From Nemertoderma westbladi (taxonomy: Eukaryota; Xenacoelomorpha; Nemertodermatida; Nemertodermatidae), in the NCBI GenBank assembly GCA_032718475.1, contig JAUCBJ010006967.1, positions 41,570-105,569 of the forward strand: a stretch of 64,000 nucleotides of DNA. The letters run 5' to 3'. Within the stretch, counting starts at the first letter, position 1; each line of letters begins with the position of its first letter. The notes beneath the pieces are model-generated. The model worked only from the letters and a program-made list of their open reading frames with translations, did no database searches and was not told the DNA's origin. Shown in pieces: positions 19,771-30,065 of the stretch. The position numbers were made by a program, and so were the translations under genes.

Positions 19771-20950
19771 TATTTCCAATATCTTGCTGAATGTTTGATA
19801 CATCTGATGCAGAAAACAATATTTGTTTTTGTCAAGGATTTGCAGAAATCGTCTGTCTTAGAGGAAGAAAATAACGTAACTCATTAAAATCGTAACTCTT
19901 TCAATCTCTGACTAAATTATACCAAACTTGGTAAACATGTAATCTTGTCTATCGGCTAAAATAAACACAATTTGCTAAAATTTCCCCTATAATGTTTTTT
20001 TTCCTATAGAGCAATCTTATACATTGACAAGACTTATAAAATAATTGATGTTGAATAATTATTATTAAGATTAAAATATATTATTATGACCCTCCAACCG
20101 GTTGCTTCCCACTCCCAGACAGTCACCGACCCAGCCCTATAGGTTCACGAGGCAAAGCGGTTCCTGTCCGTAGAAACTGCGACTCTGAAGTAAGCGATAG
20201 TATCTCCGGATCGCGATAGATATTCCTTTTTGTAGAGAGTTGATGAGTTTATGATACAGGGGAGGTTGTTGTAAAACACAAAGACAACCTCATCGGTTCT
20301 GGTTGACTTAGAATGGACAGTTCTTCAGTATTACTCTAATATAAAATGTTTATACAGTATAAAGGGTTTGCTTTAAGAAACTGGGGAATACCAGTCACTC
20401 TGTCCACTGGAAAACTTAAATATGGCTACTGCAAGCTATAATCTAAATAAGTTAATTATAAATTGCATTTGCATACCTGCCCACTGCCTGAAACCAAACT
20501 GTTGTGTTGGAGACACACTCGTTATATGCAACTTCAGCGGCTCAAAGACCCGTTGACCCATTTCATCCACCGTTGAATTCGACGACTTGAACCAGCCACA
20601 GATATCCCATCCTCCCCCCATAGCGAGCGACCTCCGCTTGAACATGAGCACGAAGTTCCTCATTGCTAATCTTCTGATCAATACACTATATTGGAAGGAA
20701 GTTTAATAATATAATTATACGAAGTTCTACTATTTAATATTGTTACTATTACTACTATAAGTAAGCATCCAACTCATCTTAGCCTTAAAAAAATTATCAG
20801 ACGACTAATATAAGTGTAAATAATTTTGCTTAGAATTTGCATACCATGTAATAGGGACCTTACGCTTACATGTATGCAGTAGCGTGTGGGCGTAGCAATT
20901 GGTGCAGGCGTAGGTGTGAAATCTTATGTCGGATATTCTTATTTAATTTC
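19771..20950. other. Non-coding stretch with a weak exon-like island
   Basis: Mostly AT-rich. A minus-strand island at 20,470-20,690 is less AT-rich and reads KISNEELRAHVQAEVARYGG before breaking into other frames. That start loosely resembles the N-terminal region of rve-type integrase/transposase genes. A GT follows CAG at its 3' end (donor-like, about 20,477). Too short and frame-broken to call a gene. Confidence 0.25.
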
Positions 20951-20954
20951 GATA

Positions 20955-21715
20955 AATGTACGTTTTCAAAAGTTCTATTATGGTAATTCTAATACGCTAG
21001 CAGATGCACAGCTTCTACTAAATAAAGTGGAGAGGGCTGCTAAGGAGGTTGGATTGCATATAAATGCTACAAAGACCGAATTCATGACCTTTAATGTTGA
21101 TGGAAACTTGACAACCATTGATATTAATCAACTAAGGAAGGTCGATGACTTCCAGTACCTTGGATCATGGATAGAGAGTAACAAAAAGGACATAGAAGTT
21201 AGGAAAGCAAAGGCTTGGGTAGCTCTATCAAAAATGGATACCATCTGGAAATCAGATCTTTCCAGGCACCTGAAGACTAAGTTCTTTCGAGCCACAGTGG
21301 AAAGTGTATTTTTATACGGGGGTGAGACCTGGACAGGATACTGACTAAATCACTTGAACAACGAATTGATGGTTGCTACACAAGACTACTAAGGGCAGCC
21401 CTAAACATCAGCTGGAGACAACACATGACAAACGCCGAACAATACTACCTGTGTCAACCACCCTCTGTGAACGCAGATTAAGATTCAGTGGGCACTGCTG
21501 GCAAAGTAAAGACGAGGTCATACCAGATCTACATCCCTGGCAACAAACTCATGGAAAGCGTAGTCGTGGGAGACCGGCCATAACATATAGATCAACTTGA
21601 AAGGGATACTGAACTTGGGAGAAACGAAATTGCGACAACTATGGAGAATCGGGAAGCCTGGAAGGATCTCATTTCCACTGTCCGAGTTCGCTCGACCTAG
21701 TAGTAGTAGTATTAT
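20955..21715 (+). pseudogene. Non-LTR retrotransposon reverse transcriptase 3' fragment
   Basis: The frame at about 20,955-21,344 starts just after where the YADD active site should be and runs NTLADAQLLLNKVERAAKEV, 'GLHINATKTEF', 'LGSWI', 'SVFLYGGETW', which is the typical RT thumb. A stop and frameshift follow, then 21,373-21,600 carries the RLRFSGHCW and GKRSRGRPA motifs of the C-terminal tail. The fragment ends at a short (TAG)n tail near 21,700, a common LINE 3' end. It is 5'-truncated and inactive, and lies opposite in orientation to the endonuclease fragment at 16.5-18 kb. I cannot tell whether both are from one family. Confidence 0.82.
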
Positions 21716-22260
21716 TATGGTAATTAAAATATTCATCATTAGGCGTCCTACTAACAGCCTCATTTAATATAAAAACATTAATTGGACATTCTTAAAAGTG
21801 AATTATCATGAAGTAGGCCTACTTTTTACAAATACAAAAAATTATGTGGTAGTCAACTCAACTCGCAAAGTATTACTGAACCTATATTCCATTTGTCTAT
21901 ACATACAGTTGATCTAGGAAACATTACATATCAATGCTAAAATACCAATGCTGTTTAAATATATTCATAAACTAATTACTAACGTTCAAGTACTCTCCTT
22001 CTATGAACAACAGTGTGAATGAGTTCGAATTGAAGGGCTCCTGTCGCAGAGGCAACCCCTTCTCGTTGACAGCCTGTGGAATATCAATAGCTGTCGATAT
22101 TGCCCACCTCCTTTCCTTTGAATTTGTTGTGGAATAACAGGGACACGTATGGAACAAACCATACGTGCCCTGACACATCACCCCAGTACAAACTGAGGTT
22201 AGCCGAATCTACAATTAAAAATAGTAACAGCACTGTCTGTAGTCTGTAGTCGCACTGTCT
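21716..22260. other. Intergenic, nothing recognised
   Basis: AT-rich sequence after the LINE tail. A 69-codon minus-strand frame (21,972-22,181) shows no recognisable motif. Confidence 0.4.
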
Positions 22261-22617
22261 TCAGTCCATCTTATCCTTATCGGCCACATCTGTGGACGCG
22301 ATTTCGGCCACTCCCGTTTCTTCGCCGTTCAGTGCTTCCTCGCCGTTCGGCACTTCCTTGCCGTTCGGCGCTCCCGCGACGTTGCCAGGTGCCGCGCTGT
22401 TTGTCTGTCCCGCGCCGTGACGAGGTGCCGCGCTGTATTGCGCTCTCTCGACACGTCTGTAAGCTCTCCCACTGCGTCCTCGTCGACAGCCCTGTCCGCG
22501 ACCCCGGACCACGGTTATCTCTCTTCTCGGTGGCTCCTCAGTTGCTTCAGCAAAGTGATTTTGGGTTATCGCTACCCGGCAATGACTGATATTTATTGCG
22601 CTGTATTTGTCAGCCAT
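22261..22617 (-). CDS. Arg/Gly-rich small frame, unknown
   Basis: A 118-codon minus-strand frame in the GC-rich block, starting with an ATG. The centre has an RG-rich segment (RGRGQGCRRGRSGRAYRR) and the C-terminal part is a small Ala/Asn/Gly/Glu repeat (APNGKE/VPNGEE/LNGEE). Composition is like that of the larger unknown protein at 23.2-26.1 kb on the same strand, so it may be part of the same element. No family recognised. Confidence 0.35.
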   Translation of the reverse strand: MADKYSAINISHCRVAITQNHFAEATEEPPRREITVVRGRGQGCRRGRSGRAYRRVERAQYSAAPRHGAGQTNSAAPGNVAGAPNGKEVPNGEEALNGEETGVAEIASTDVADKDKMD

Positions 22618-22756
22618 AATAATAATCCACTGTATACTTGTTTTAACACTCTTTTAATTTTGTTTTAACACTCTTTTAATTTTATATAAAGTTAGTTAAT
22701 TTTTTTAGAAAATACTTTAATTAATATCTATAATTACTTCAAAAGCCTACTTATTA

Positions 22757-23235
22757 CTAAAAAATGTTTGCTTTAACGATTTCATTGTGTTTTTTTTTGT
22801 TTTTATTTGATTTAATTTTTTTTATTTGATCTGCCTTCCTTGTTCCAACAATTCTAACAGCTTCTTGGGGTACTTCATTCCATGAGGTAACAAACTTGGC
22901 ATTAGCCATTATGTTATTTACAATCAGATGTTGTTCTGATGGAGGAATGGTGGTCTGCGTCATCAATTCCAAAGTATTTTGAAGATGAATATCTGATGCA
23001 GCACGGACATAATGTTTCAGCTGAATAACTTTGAAAGAAGTAATGAGATTTGTAGACATAAATATAGGACGGCCATATATAGTGGGTAACTGGTGTTGAT
23101 CACCATTCATAATAAGTAGTTTACCTCCAAATGGTAAATCATTACTCATTATATTCTTCATTGTTGTGTCCAGAATACCATAAAATTATGCAGAGATGAG
23201 ACCTACTTCTTCCAGAATAAATACATTTGTTCGTT
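22757..23235 (-). pseudogene. Pif1-like helicase fragment
   Basis: Minus strand. A Walker B-like 'NVFILEEVGLIS' (about 23,190-23,230) is followed by an in-frame stop. Then LPFGGKLLIMNGDQHQLPTI (residues 9-28 of the remaining frame) matches superfamily-1 motif III, and LKHYVRAASD matches the motif IV region. VRIVGTRKAD matches the segment after it, and the end is Lys-rich. Motif I is absent, as are the C-terminal motifs V and VI. Pif1-type helicases occur in host genomes, Helitrons and other transposons; this one is not close in sequence to the Helitron helicase at 49-51 kb. Confidence 0.7.
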
Positions 23236-23526
23236 TTATCTCCCAGCATGGCCTATAATAGTATGTGCAGTAAGGCCTACAGTATGTCCTGCAGTCTGCA
23301 TGTGCCCTTCCGAACCGAAGTTTATTCTTCGCAAATCTCGAATCTCCCCGCGACTACCGTACTCTCGATCGCCAGCTATATCCCGTCGGGAAGTTTCTCT
23401 TCGATCCCCTCTCCTGCTCTCTTCTTCGTACCGGTACGTCCTGTACCGCTCTCCTGGTGTGTGGTGCGTTTCTCCGGGGCGACGGCAATCTCCCGAAGTT
23501 CGACCCCACTGGTTCCCTAACTCCAT
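23236..23526 (-). CDS. Arg-rich frame, 3' part of GC-rich unknown gene
   Basis: A 96-codon frame rich in Arg, Glu and Gly. It is in the same phase as the frame ending at 23,620, separated by a stop and about 90 bp. It could be the continuation of the large unknown protein after another disruption. No motif recognised. Confidence 0.3.
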   Translation of the reverse strand: MELGNQWGRTSGDCRRPGETHHTPGERYRTYRYEEESRRGDRRETSRRDIAGDREYGSRGEIRDLRRINFGSEGHMQTAGHTVGLTAHTIIGHAGR

Positions 23527-23619
23527 CTCTACTAGCGACGGCTCGCTATCCGTCCTCGCTCTCCGGTTGCTCCTAGCAACGACTCTTCTTTTATCTTCCT
23601 TTCTTCTCTCTTCGACCTC

Positions 23620-24702
23620 TCAGTTAAACTCTACTAATCTTCTTCTATCTTCGACCTCTCTATTAAACTCTACTAATCTTCTCTCTTCTGACTGGGCTCG
23701 ACGTTCTGTCGCCCGCCCTCTCGCGACGTCAACCTGTCTCTCTCTGCTCGATCGCACGCCGCTGGGGATACTCGCAATCCCCCTATTACTCTCCATCGCC
23801 GGGTGTTGCGGTTTACCTAATTCGGCCCGCGCATTATCCGCCGACGCCTGTGGGACACTCTCTGCCCCCCCTCTCTCTCTACTAATCTCTCGCGGTGGGG
23901 CGCCCGTAGCCCCCCCCCCCACCCGCCACTTCTAACTTCACTATCTCTTACTACACTTCTGTGTCCCTCTTGTCGGACATTTTCTACCCCCCTTCTCTCG
24001 CCACTAATCTTCCGTGATGGGGCTCCTGTAGCCCCCCCCCCCCCACTCGCCACTTCTAACTTCACTACCTCTTACTATACTTCTACACCCCTCTTGTGGG
24101 GCATTCTCTGCCCCCCCTCTCTCGCCACTAATCTTATGTGGTGGGGCGCCCGTAGCCCCCCACCACTCGCCACATCTAACTTCACTATCTCTTACTTTAC
24201 TACTACACCCCTCTCTAGTCGACACACTGTCTCTACTACGGCTGGGTCCATTCACCCCCGCCTCTCTCTCTACTACTGCGTGGCCTACCAGGCCCACCTC
24301 GGGTTGGCTCAACCCCGCTACCTCCTGCCTACCAACTATGTGGCCTACCTGGCCGCCGTCGGGTTGGCTCAACCCCGCCACTTCCTGCCTACTAACTACG
24401 TGGCCTACCAGGCCGCCGTCTGCCAGGCTATACACGTCTGACACACTCATATTAATAGCACCATTCCCAATATTATTTGTTAAATCAATTAAATTATTAG
24501 AATTTGAAACCGGATTATTATTTAAATTATTTAAGTTAGAATTATTTGAATTATTCTGAATATTTGAATTAATGTTATTATTTGAATTTAAATTTAAATT
24601 ACTACTACCAGGTAAAATATTTCCTGTAATAAAGGGATTAGGGTTATTTACTACGGCACTATTGATATTAACGACGTCTACTGTAGCATTATTGTTATTA
24701 CC
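23620..24702 (-). CDS. Downstream part of GC-rich unknown gene (N-rich, repeats)
   Basis: Minus strand. From the poly-G tract at 24,701-24,716 an uninterrupted frame runs through about 84 codons very rich in Asn, with Ser and Leu, then into MSVSDVYSLADGG (24,450), a twice-repeated 22-residue LVGHxVxRQEVAGLSQPxxG unit, and a ~41-residue GATGAPPxKISGERGG-type unit. Frames then alternate at two more G tracts (24,032-24,044 and 23,910-23,920): 24,004-24,702, then 23,817-24,065, then 23,620-23,922. At each tract the outgoing and incoming frames overlap, so tract-length change explains the breaks. Function unknown. Confidence 0.55.
23860..24225. repeat. ~124-bp GC-rich tandem repeat with embedded C-runs
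   Basis: Three units start near 23,870, 23,993 and 24,118. Each contains CTCTCGCCACTAATCT, GGTGGGGCGCCCGTAG, a C-run of 6-13 and ACTTCTAACTTCACT. The unit is not a multiple of three, so successive copies are read in different frames unless the C-runs compensate. It encodes the GATGAPP-type module on the minus strand. Confidence 0.8.
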
Positions 24703-26138
24703 CCCCCCCCCCCCCCGCCCGTATGGTCACACCAGTTTTGGGTCTGTCGTGCGGTCCCTGTTAGTGGGGTATTAATAAACGTATCCACGGCCCTTGGCCC
24801 CTCGAAAGTATTCGAGCCAGCCTCGCTCCCAGACGCCCCTATCTGCGCCAGTTCCAGTTCGCGCGTGTGTCTAGCTTTGTACTCTATAAACCCAATTTGT
24901 TGTTTCAGCAATTCCTTTTGCTCTCGATCTGTTCTTGCCATTCTCTCCTCACACTCCCGCGCGTCCTGGTCGGCCAGCTCTGCCACTCTCCTAGCTCTCT
25001 CCCTTCGCCTCGCCTCACGCTCCTTGCGTTCCTTTTCCTCTCTCGCCTCACGCTCCTTACGTTCCGCCTCACGTTCTTTGCGTTCCTTTTCTTCTCTCGC
25101 CTCACGCTCCTTACGTTCCGCCACACGCCCCTCTTGTTCCTTCCTCTCTATTTCCTCACACTCCCCAAGGCTTCTCGCGGCCCTTTCGGCCCTCTCTCTT
25201 GTCTCTCTAATCAGCACCATTTCCCTTTCTAGCAGCACCCTCCCCTCCTCTAGCCGTCTATCTACTTCTCTATGGCCTTGTGCTATTAGATCGAGCTGGT
25301 ATGTAGCATTTATCTCTCTCACCCGTCTTTCTTTCACGGAGGATGTAGCAGACTTATCAGTTGTGACGGATTCCCTCCGCCTTCCTGATCTACTAACTTT
25401 CCCCCTCCTCCCGGAACTCCCTCCGACCGACGAGACCGAATCCTCGGGGTCAACCTCGGATTCGCCCTCCTCAGGTCTCTTCCAACCCACTAATTTTATA
25501 CCCTGGGCACCGACTAAGTATGGCCCTATGTATACTGCACCAGGGTTCATATCCCTCTGCCATAGGTCACACAGTTCCTTGGCTACCCTTCTCGCTCTCT
25601 CTTCGGCCATTTCTCTCCGTCCGAATCGCATTAAATAGTTAAAATGTCTATTCGACTCACCTAGTCCTTTCTTTAGTATTACCTTGTCTATCGTCGCCCC
25701 TCCTCTGGCCTCCTCTAATAGTCTCCGGGTCGCGATGTAAGCCCGTCGAAGTCTCTCAGAAACCCCGACGTCCTCGTCGCCGACCTCTCCTCTGTCTCTC
25801 CGGGTCCGACGTCGTACCGGCGGCCCCACTGTCGCCGTTCCGGTGGGCCGTCCGTCGCCCTCGGCCTGTGGCGGGCCGGCGACATCGGCACGTTGATCGT
25901 CGTCGCGTGTCGACTCGTCTCTTTCTCCTTCTAACTCGTTCTCTCGATCCTCCAGCTCGACTCCCCCTCCTCTCGACTCGACTTCTGACTCCAGACGGCC
26001 CCCCTCATCCTGAACTTCCGGGTCACACGTTACCGATGGCTCCGGCGTCGTGGGCCTATACCGTCTGGTCGCGGCCTCGCGGATCGTTTGTTCTTCGTCC
26101 GGGGTCCGCATCGGTGTTGTCTCGCCTGACCGACTCAT
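24678..26138 (-). CDS. Unknown coiled-coil protein, GC-rich (5' part of gene)
   Basis: A 486-codon minus-strand frame starting at ATG 26,138. In order: an acidic, disordered N-terminus (~1-100); a basic RRRTRRD patch; an unrecognised, possibly globular helical region (~128-225, including RRAYIATRRLLEEARGG and PYLVGAQGIKLVGWKRP); a Ser/Arg-rich linker; then a long charged helix (~275-430) with repeated EREAREEKERK units, a probable single alpha-helix or coiled coil. The last residues follow a G16 tract, past which the true frame probably continues in another phase. GC content is far above the surroundings, suggesting foreign or transposon origin. A Gag-like structural role is conceivable but I see no zinc knuckle, protease or RT. 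Confidence 0.6.
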   Translation of the reverse strand: MSRSGETTPMRTPDEEQTIREAATRRYRPTTPEPSVTCDPEVQDEGGRLESEVESRGGGVELEDRENELEGERDESTRDDDQRADVAGPPQAEGDGRPTGTATVGPPVRRRTRRDRGEVGDEDVGVSERLRRAYIATRRLLEEARGGATIDKVILKKGLGESNRHFNYLMRFGRREMAEERARRVAKELCDLWQRDMNPGAVYIGPYLVGAQGIKLVGWKRPEEGESEVDPEDSVSSVGGSSGRRGKVSRSGRRRESVTTDKSATSSVKERRVREINATYQLDLIAQGHREVDRRLEEGRVLLEREMVLIRETRERAERAARSLGECEEIERKEQEGRVAERKEREAREEKERKEREAERKEREAREEKERKEREARRRERARRVAELADQDARECEERMARTDREQKELLKQQIGFIEYKARHTRELELAQIGASGSEAGSNTFEGPRAVDTFINTPLTGTARQTQNWCDHTGGGGGGVITIMLQ

Positions 26139-26765
26139 CTCCGTTAACTCTAGATTGGTGGCTGGTAATCGCTGGGTTTAGTTGACTAGGGGAACAGCTC
26201 GGATTTTAATTACTGTGACGGGATCCAGGAAGGATCCCGGTTTATCCGGTTGTTTAGTTCACGCGTCCCCACCGTGTGTGAAAGGTAAAAAGAGTTCGTG
26301 TCGTTCGTCGTATATAATAATCGGCTGTACGGGTATATAGATATAGGTATAGATATAAATGATAGATTGCTGTACACGGAAGGCGGGTTGACGGTAATTA
26401 AAGTCCCCGACACTTCCCTAACTAAACTTACTAACCTAGCTAGCAACAATATGATACTGAGATAACTGAATGACTGATTATTGGGTAACTGGTTATATTG
26501 CACGGGTGGCCTTATTGCTGTACTCATTCGGTGCCTTTCCCCCCTCTGATTGGTTCATACCCTTGTTGGCGCCCTTTGGAGTGTTTCCGTTCACTCCACC
26601 TGTTCTCTCTTGGTTAGGGGTTTGGCCCCTGACCCTCATTGTGTGTTTCTCCTTCCCATTTTGTTGGGGTGGCACGAGTGATTGATTACTCAATCTCGTG
26701 GCCCCCAATATTGCTTATCGGCTTAACTTTATGGGGTGTTAGCGGGATTGAATAAGCTAACAAAA
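26139..26765. other. Upstream region of the GC-rich gene
   Basis: On the minus strand this precedes the ATG at 26,138. It holds TATATA-like tracts (26,310-26,360), an inverted CCAAT box (CTGATTGG, about 26,546-26,553) and at its far end the dyad TGTTAGC-N12-GCTAACA (26,737-26,762). These are possible promoter elements of the minus-strand gene. No clear LTR copy was found on the other side of the gene. Confidence 0.35.
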
Positions 26766-27210
26766 TCTACAAAAGTTATTGCCATTTTAATTTTAATTAA
26801 TTTATTGGCTTTTTATTTAAAATAGGTAAATTACACAAAAATACAAATATTTATCAAAATTTTATAAGATAACGTTTAAAGAACTGTCGAAACCACTTCC
26901 AATGAGACAAATTAGAGAAATTTGGTGGAAAAATAGCGGATGATTATTAATTTGAAAATGAAAAATGTTGTTCCGAGAAAATTGACTTTGCAAAATATCT
27001 GGCTGTGTGGTCTGATTGGTTAATAACTATTTCACGACCCATGGTGAGAATAATCATTATAATATACTTTCAGTTTGAGATAACAAAGTGCACGCACATA
27101 TAGTTTGTAAGTAAAGGGATGAACAGACCGACAGACGCGGTACCGCAGTTTAGTTCTGTTGATAAAACGGGATTGAAGTCGGTAATTTAAAGATTCCACC
27201 ACCAGGAGCC

Positions 27211-29895
27211 TTAATTTGTATCTTTGTGAACTGAGTGTTTGTGTGTCTTTAGATTCTCTTTTTGACTAAATTGTTTGTCACAAGAACCACAATTATACTT
27301 GACGCCTTTATGTACTGATTCTATGTGTTTCTTTAGAACTCGTTTGTCACTAAATTGTTTGTCACAAGAACTACAATTATACTTGATACCATTGTGAACT
27401 GATTGTATGTGTTTCTTTAGATAACTCTTTTTACTAAATTGTTTTTCACAATAAACGCATTTATACTTAATGCCTTTATGTACTGATTCCATGTGGGTCC
27501 TTAGATGTCCTTTTTGAGTAAATTGTTTGTCACAAGAACCGCAATTATACTTGATACCTTTATGAACTGATTCTATGTGTTTCTTCAGACTCTGTTTGTT
27601 ACTAAATTGTTTGTCACAAGAACAGCAATTATACTTGATACCTTTATGTACTGATTCCATGTGAGTCCTTAGATTTCCTTTTTGAATAAATTGTTTGTCA
27701 CAAGAACCACAATTATACTTGATGCCTTTATGAACTGATTCCATGTGTTTCTTTAGATATCCTTTGTCACTAAATTGTTTGTCACAAGAACTACAATTAT
27801 ACTTGATACCTTTATGTACTGATTCTATGTGTTTCTTTAGATATCCTTTGTAACTAAATTGTTTGTCACAAGAACTACAATTATACTTGATACCTTTATG
27901 TACTGATTCTATGTGTTTCTTTAGATATCCTTTGACGCTAAATTGTTTGTCACAAGAACCACAATTATACTTGATGCCTTTATGTACTGATTCTATGTGT
28001 ATCTTTAGAAATCTATTGCCATTGAATTGTTCGTCACAATAAACGCATTTAGACTTGATACCTTTATGTACTGATTCCATGTGGGTCCTTAGATGTCCTT
28101 TTTGAGTAAATTGTTTGTCACAAGAACCGCAATTATACTGGATACCTTTATGTACTGATTCTATGTGTTTCTTCAGACTCTGTTTGTCACTAAATTGTTT
28201 GTCACAAGAACCGCAATTATACTTGATACCTTTATGTACTGATTCTATGTGTTTCTTCAGACTCTGTTTGTCACTAAATTGTTTGTCACAAGAACCGCAA
28301 TTATACATGATACCTTTATGTACTGATTCTATGTGTTTCTTCAGACTCTGTTTGTCACTAAATTGTTTGTCACAAGAACAGCAATTATACTTGATACCCT
28401 TATGTACTGATTCTATGTGTTTCTTCAGACTCTGTTTCCCAATGAATTGTTTGTCACAAGAACCACAATTATACTTGATGCCTTTATGTACTGATTCCAT
28501 GTGTTTCTTCAGATATCCTTTGTCACTAAATTGTTTGTCACAAGAACCGCAATTATTCTTTATACATTTATGAATTGATTCTATGTGTCTCTTTAGAGTT
28601 CCTTTGCTAGTAAATTGTTTGTCACAAGAACCGCAATTATACTTGATACCTTTATGTACTGATTCCATGTGTTTCTTCAGACTCTGTTTGTCACTAAATT
28701 GTTTGTCACAAGAACCGCAATTATACTTGATACCTTTATGTACTGATTCCGTGTGTGTCGCCAGAGTTCCTTTGTGACGGAATTGTTTGTCACAATAAAC
28801 GCATTTATACTTGATGCCTTTGTGTACTGATTCCATGTGTTTCTTCAGATATGCTTTGTCACTAAATTGTTTGTTACAAGAACCACAATTATACTTGATG
28901 CCTTTATGTACTGATTCCATGTGTTTCTTAAGATTCTGCTTGTCACTAAATTGTTTTTCACATGACCCACAATTATACTTGATACCTTTATGTACTGATT
29001 CCATGTGTTTCTTTAGATTTCCTTTCCATGTGAACAATTTATCGCAATAAATGCATTTATACTTGATACATTTGTGAATTGATTCCACGTGTCTCTTTAT
29101 ACTTCGTTTGTTTCTAAATTGCTTGTCACATGACCCACAATTATACTTGATACCTATATGCAGTGATTGTTTACGATTCTTCAAATTTACGTTGCGATTA
29201 ATTCGCTTACACTTGAGAACGGATTTAGCAATAACTTCACAAGGAGATGGTTTCCCAATACAGAAATCGTGTCTTACAACTCGAGATTTATCTTCGGAAG
29301 TACCGCAAATAGATTCCGATTTAAAACTGATAACGTTTATACCGCTGCTTGTGAGGCCGATTTGATTATTAGAATATTGTTCATCTGTACAAAACTCTTG
29401 TTTGGTCTTTCGAGATTTATCTTCGGAAGTACCGCAAATAGCTCCCGCTTCTGATTTAAAACTGATAACGTTTATACCGCTGTTTGTGTTACCGATTTGA
29501 TTATTAGAATTTTGTTCATCCGTACAGAACTCTTGTTTGATCTTTCGAGATTTATCTTCGGAAGTACCGCAAATAGGTTCCGCTTCTGATTTAAAACTGA
29601 TAACGTTTATACCGCTGTTTGTGTTACCGATTTGATTATTAGAATTTTGTTCATCCGTACAGAACTCTTGTTTGATCTTTCGAGATTTATCTTCGGAAGT
29701 ACCGCAAATAGGTTCCGATTCTGATTTAAAACTGATAACGTTTATACCGCCGTTTGTGTTGCTGATTTCGTTATTAACAGTTGGTGGAGTGACGCATTTC
29801 TCTTGTTCCTCCTCACCGGACTGAGAATCACTTTCATCTGCCATGATACGATCCAGTAAGTCCCAAGCAGCATCACTCAAAGTATTCGAAGACAT
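27211..29895 (-). CDS. C2H2 zinc-finger protein, 23 fingers
   Basis: An intact 894-aa frame. The N-terminus is acidic (DESDSQSGEEEQEK). Four copies of a ~44-aa repeat follow, each with INVISFKSE and most with KIKQEF, then a basic linker. From about residue 250 there are 23 tandem C2H2 fingers of exactly 28 residues (C-x2-C-x12-H-x4-H). They are joined by a HKGIKY-type linker instead of TGEKP. Predicted DNA-contact residues vary between fingers while the scaffold is nearly constant, as in fast-evolving poly-zinc-finger families. FKSE and IKQE fit the SUMO-acceptor consensus, so a SUMO-dependent repressor is a reasonable guess. Probably nuclear. No intron interrupts the frame. Confidence 0.88.
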   Translation of the reverse strand: MSSNTLSDAAWDLLDRIMADESDSQSGEEEQEKCVTPPTVNNEISNTNGGINVISFKSESEPICGTSEDKSRKIKQEFCTDEQNSNNQIGNTNSGINVISFKSEAEPICGTSEDKSRKIKQEFCTDEQNSNNQIGNTNSGINVISFKSEAGAICGTSEDKSRKTKQEFCTDEQYSNNQIGLTSSGINVISFKSESICGTSEDKSRVVRHDFCIGKPSPCEVIAKSVLKCKRINRNVNLKNRKQSLHIGIKYNCGSCDKQFRNKRSIKRHVESIHKCIKYKCIYCDKLFTWKGNLKKHMESVHKGIKYNCGSCEKQFSDKQNLKKHMESVHKGIKYNCGSCNKQFSDKAYLKKHMESVHKGIKYKCVYCDKQFRHKGTLATHTESVHKGIKYNCGSCDKQFSDKQSLKKHMESVHKGIKYNCGSCDKQFTSKGTLKRHIESIHKCIKNNCGSCDKQFSDKGYLKKHMESVHKGIKYNCGSCDKQFIGKQSLKKHIESVHKGIKYNCCSCDKQFSDKQSLKKHIESVHKGIMYNCGSCDKQFSDKQSLKKHIESVHKGIKYNCGSCDKQFSDKQSLKKHIESVHKGIQYNCGSCDKQFTQKGHLRTHMESVHKGIKSKCVYCDEQFNGNRFLKIHIESVHKGIKYNCGSCDKQFSVKGYLKKHIESVHKGIKYNCSSCDKQFSYKGYLKKHIESVHKGIKYNCSSCDKQFSDKGYLKKHMESVHKGIKYNCGSCDKQFIQKGNLRTHMESVHKGIKYNCCSCDKQFSNKQSLKKHIESVHKGIKYNCGSCDKQFTQKGHLRTHMESVHKGIKYKCVYCEKQFSKKSYLKKHIQSVHNGIKYNCSSCDKQFSDKRVLKKHIESVHKGVKYNCGSCDKQFSQKENLKTHKHSVHKDTN

Positions 29896-30065
29896 ATTTA
29901 ATATAATTCGGACTAACTGACGTATGAATGTGACAGTCTAAATATTACCAATATATTTCAATTTAATGACACAAACCTCACCAGTTGTGGCCTTTAATAC
30001 TTTCTGGGTTTGGCTGACTGTAATACCGAATGCAGCACCTACAGTGCTTAGGGGAATGGAGCGCC

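Noticed and set aside
23300-23935. Plus-strand 211-codon Ser/Leu/Arg-rich frame
   Set aside because: Opposite the Arg/Glu/Gly-rich minus-strand frames of the GC-rich gene; high GC lowers stop frequency on both strands and no motif is present.
24865-25638. Plus-strand 257-codon Ser/Leu-rich frame
   Set aside because: It is antisense to the coiled-coil coding frame; the EREAREEKERK repeat reads as a Leu/Ser/Arg repeat on the other strand.
28115-29454. Plus-strand frames with repeated LCLSLNCLSQEPQLYLIPLC-like units
   Set aside because: Antisense reading of the 84-bp zinc-finger repeat; the minus-strand frame has the full C2H2 pattern over 23 fingers.
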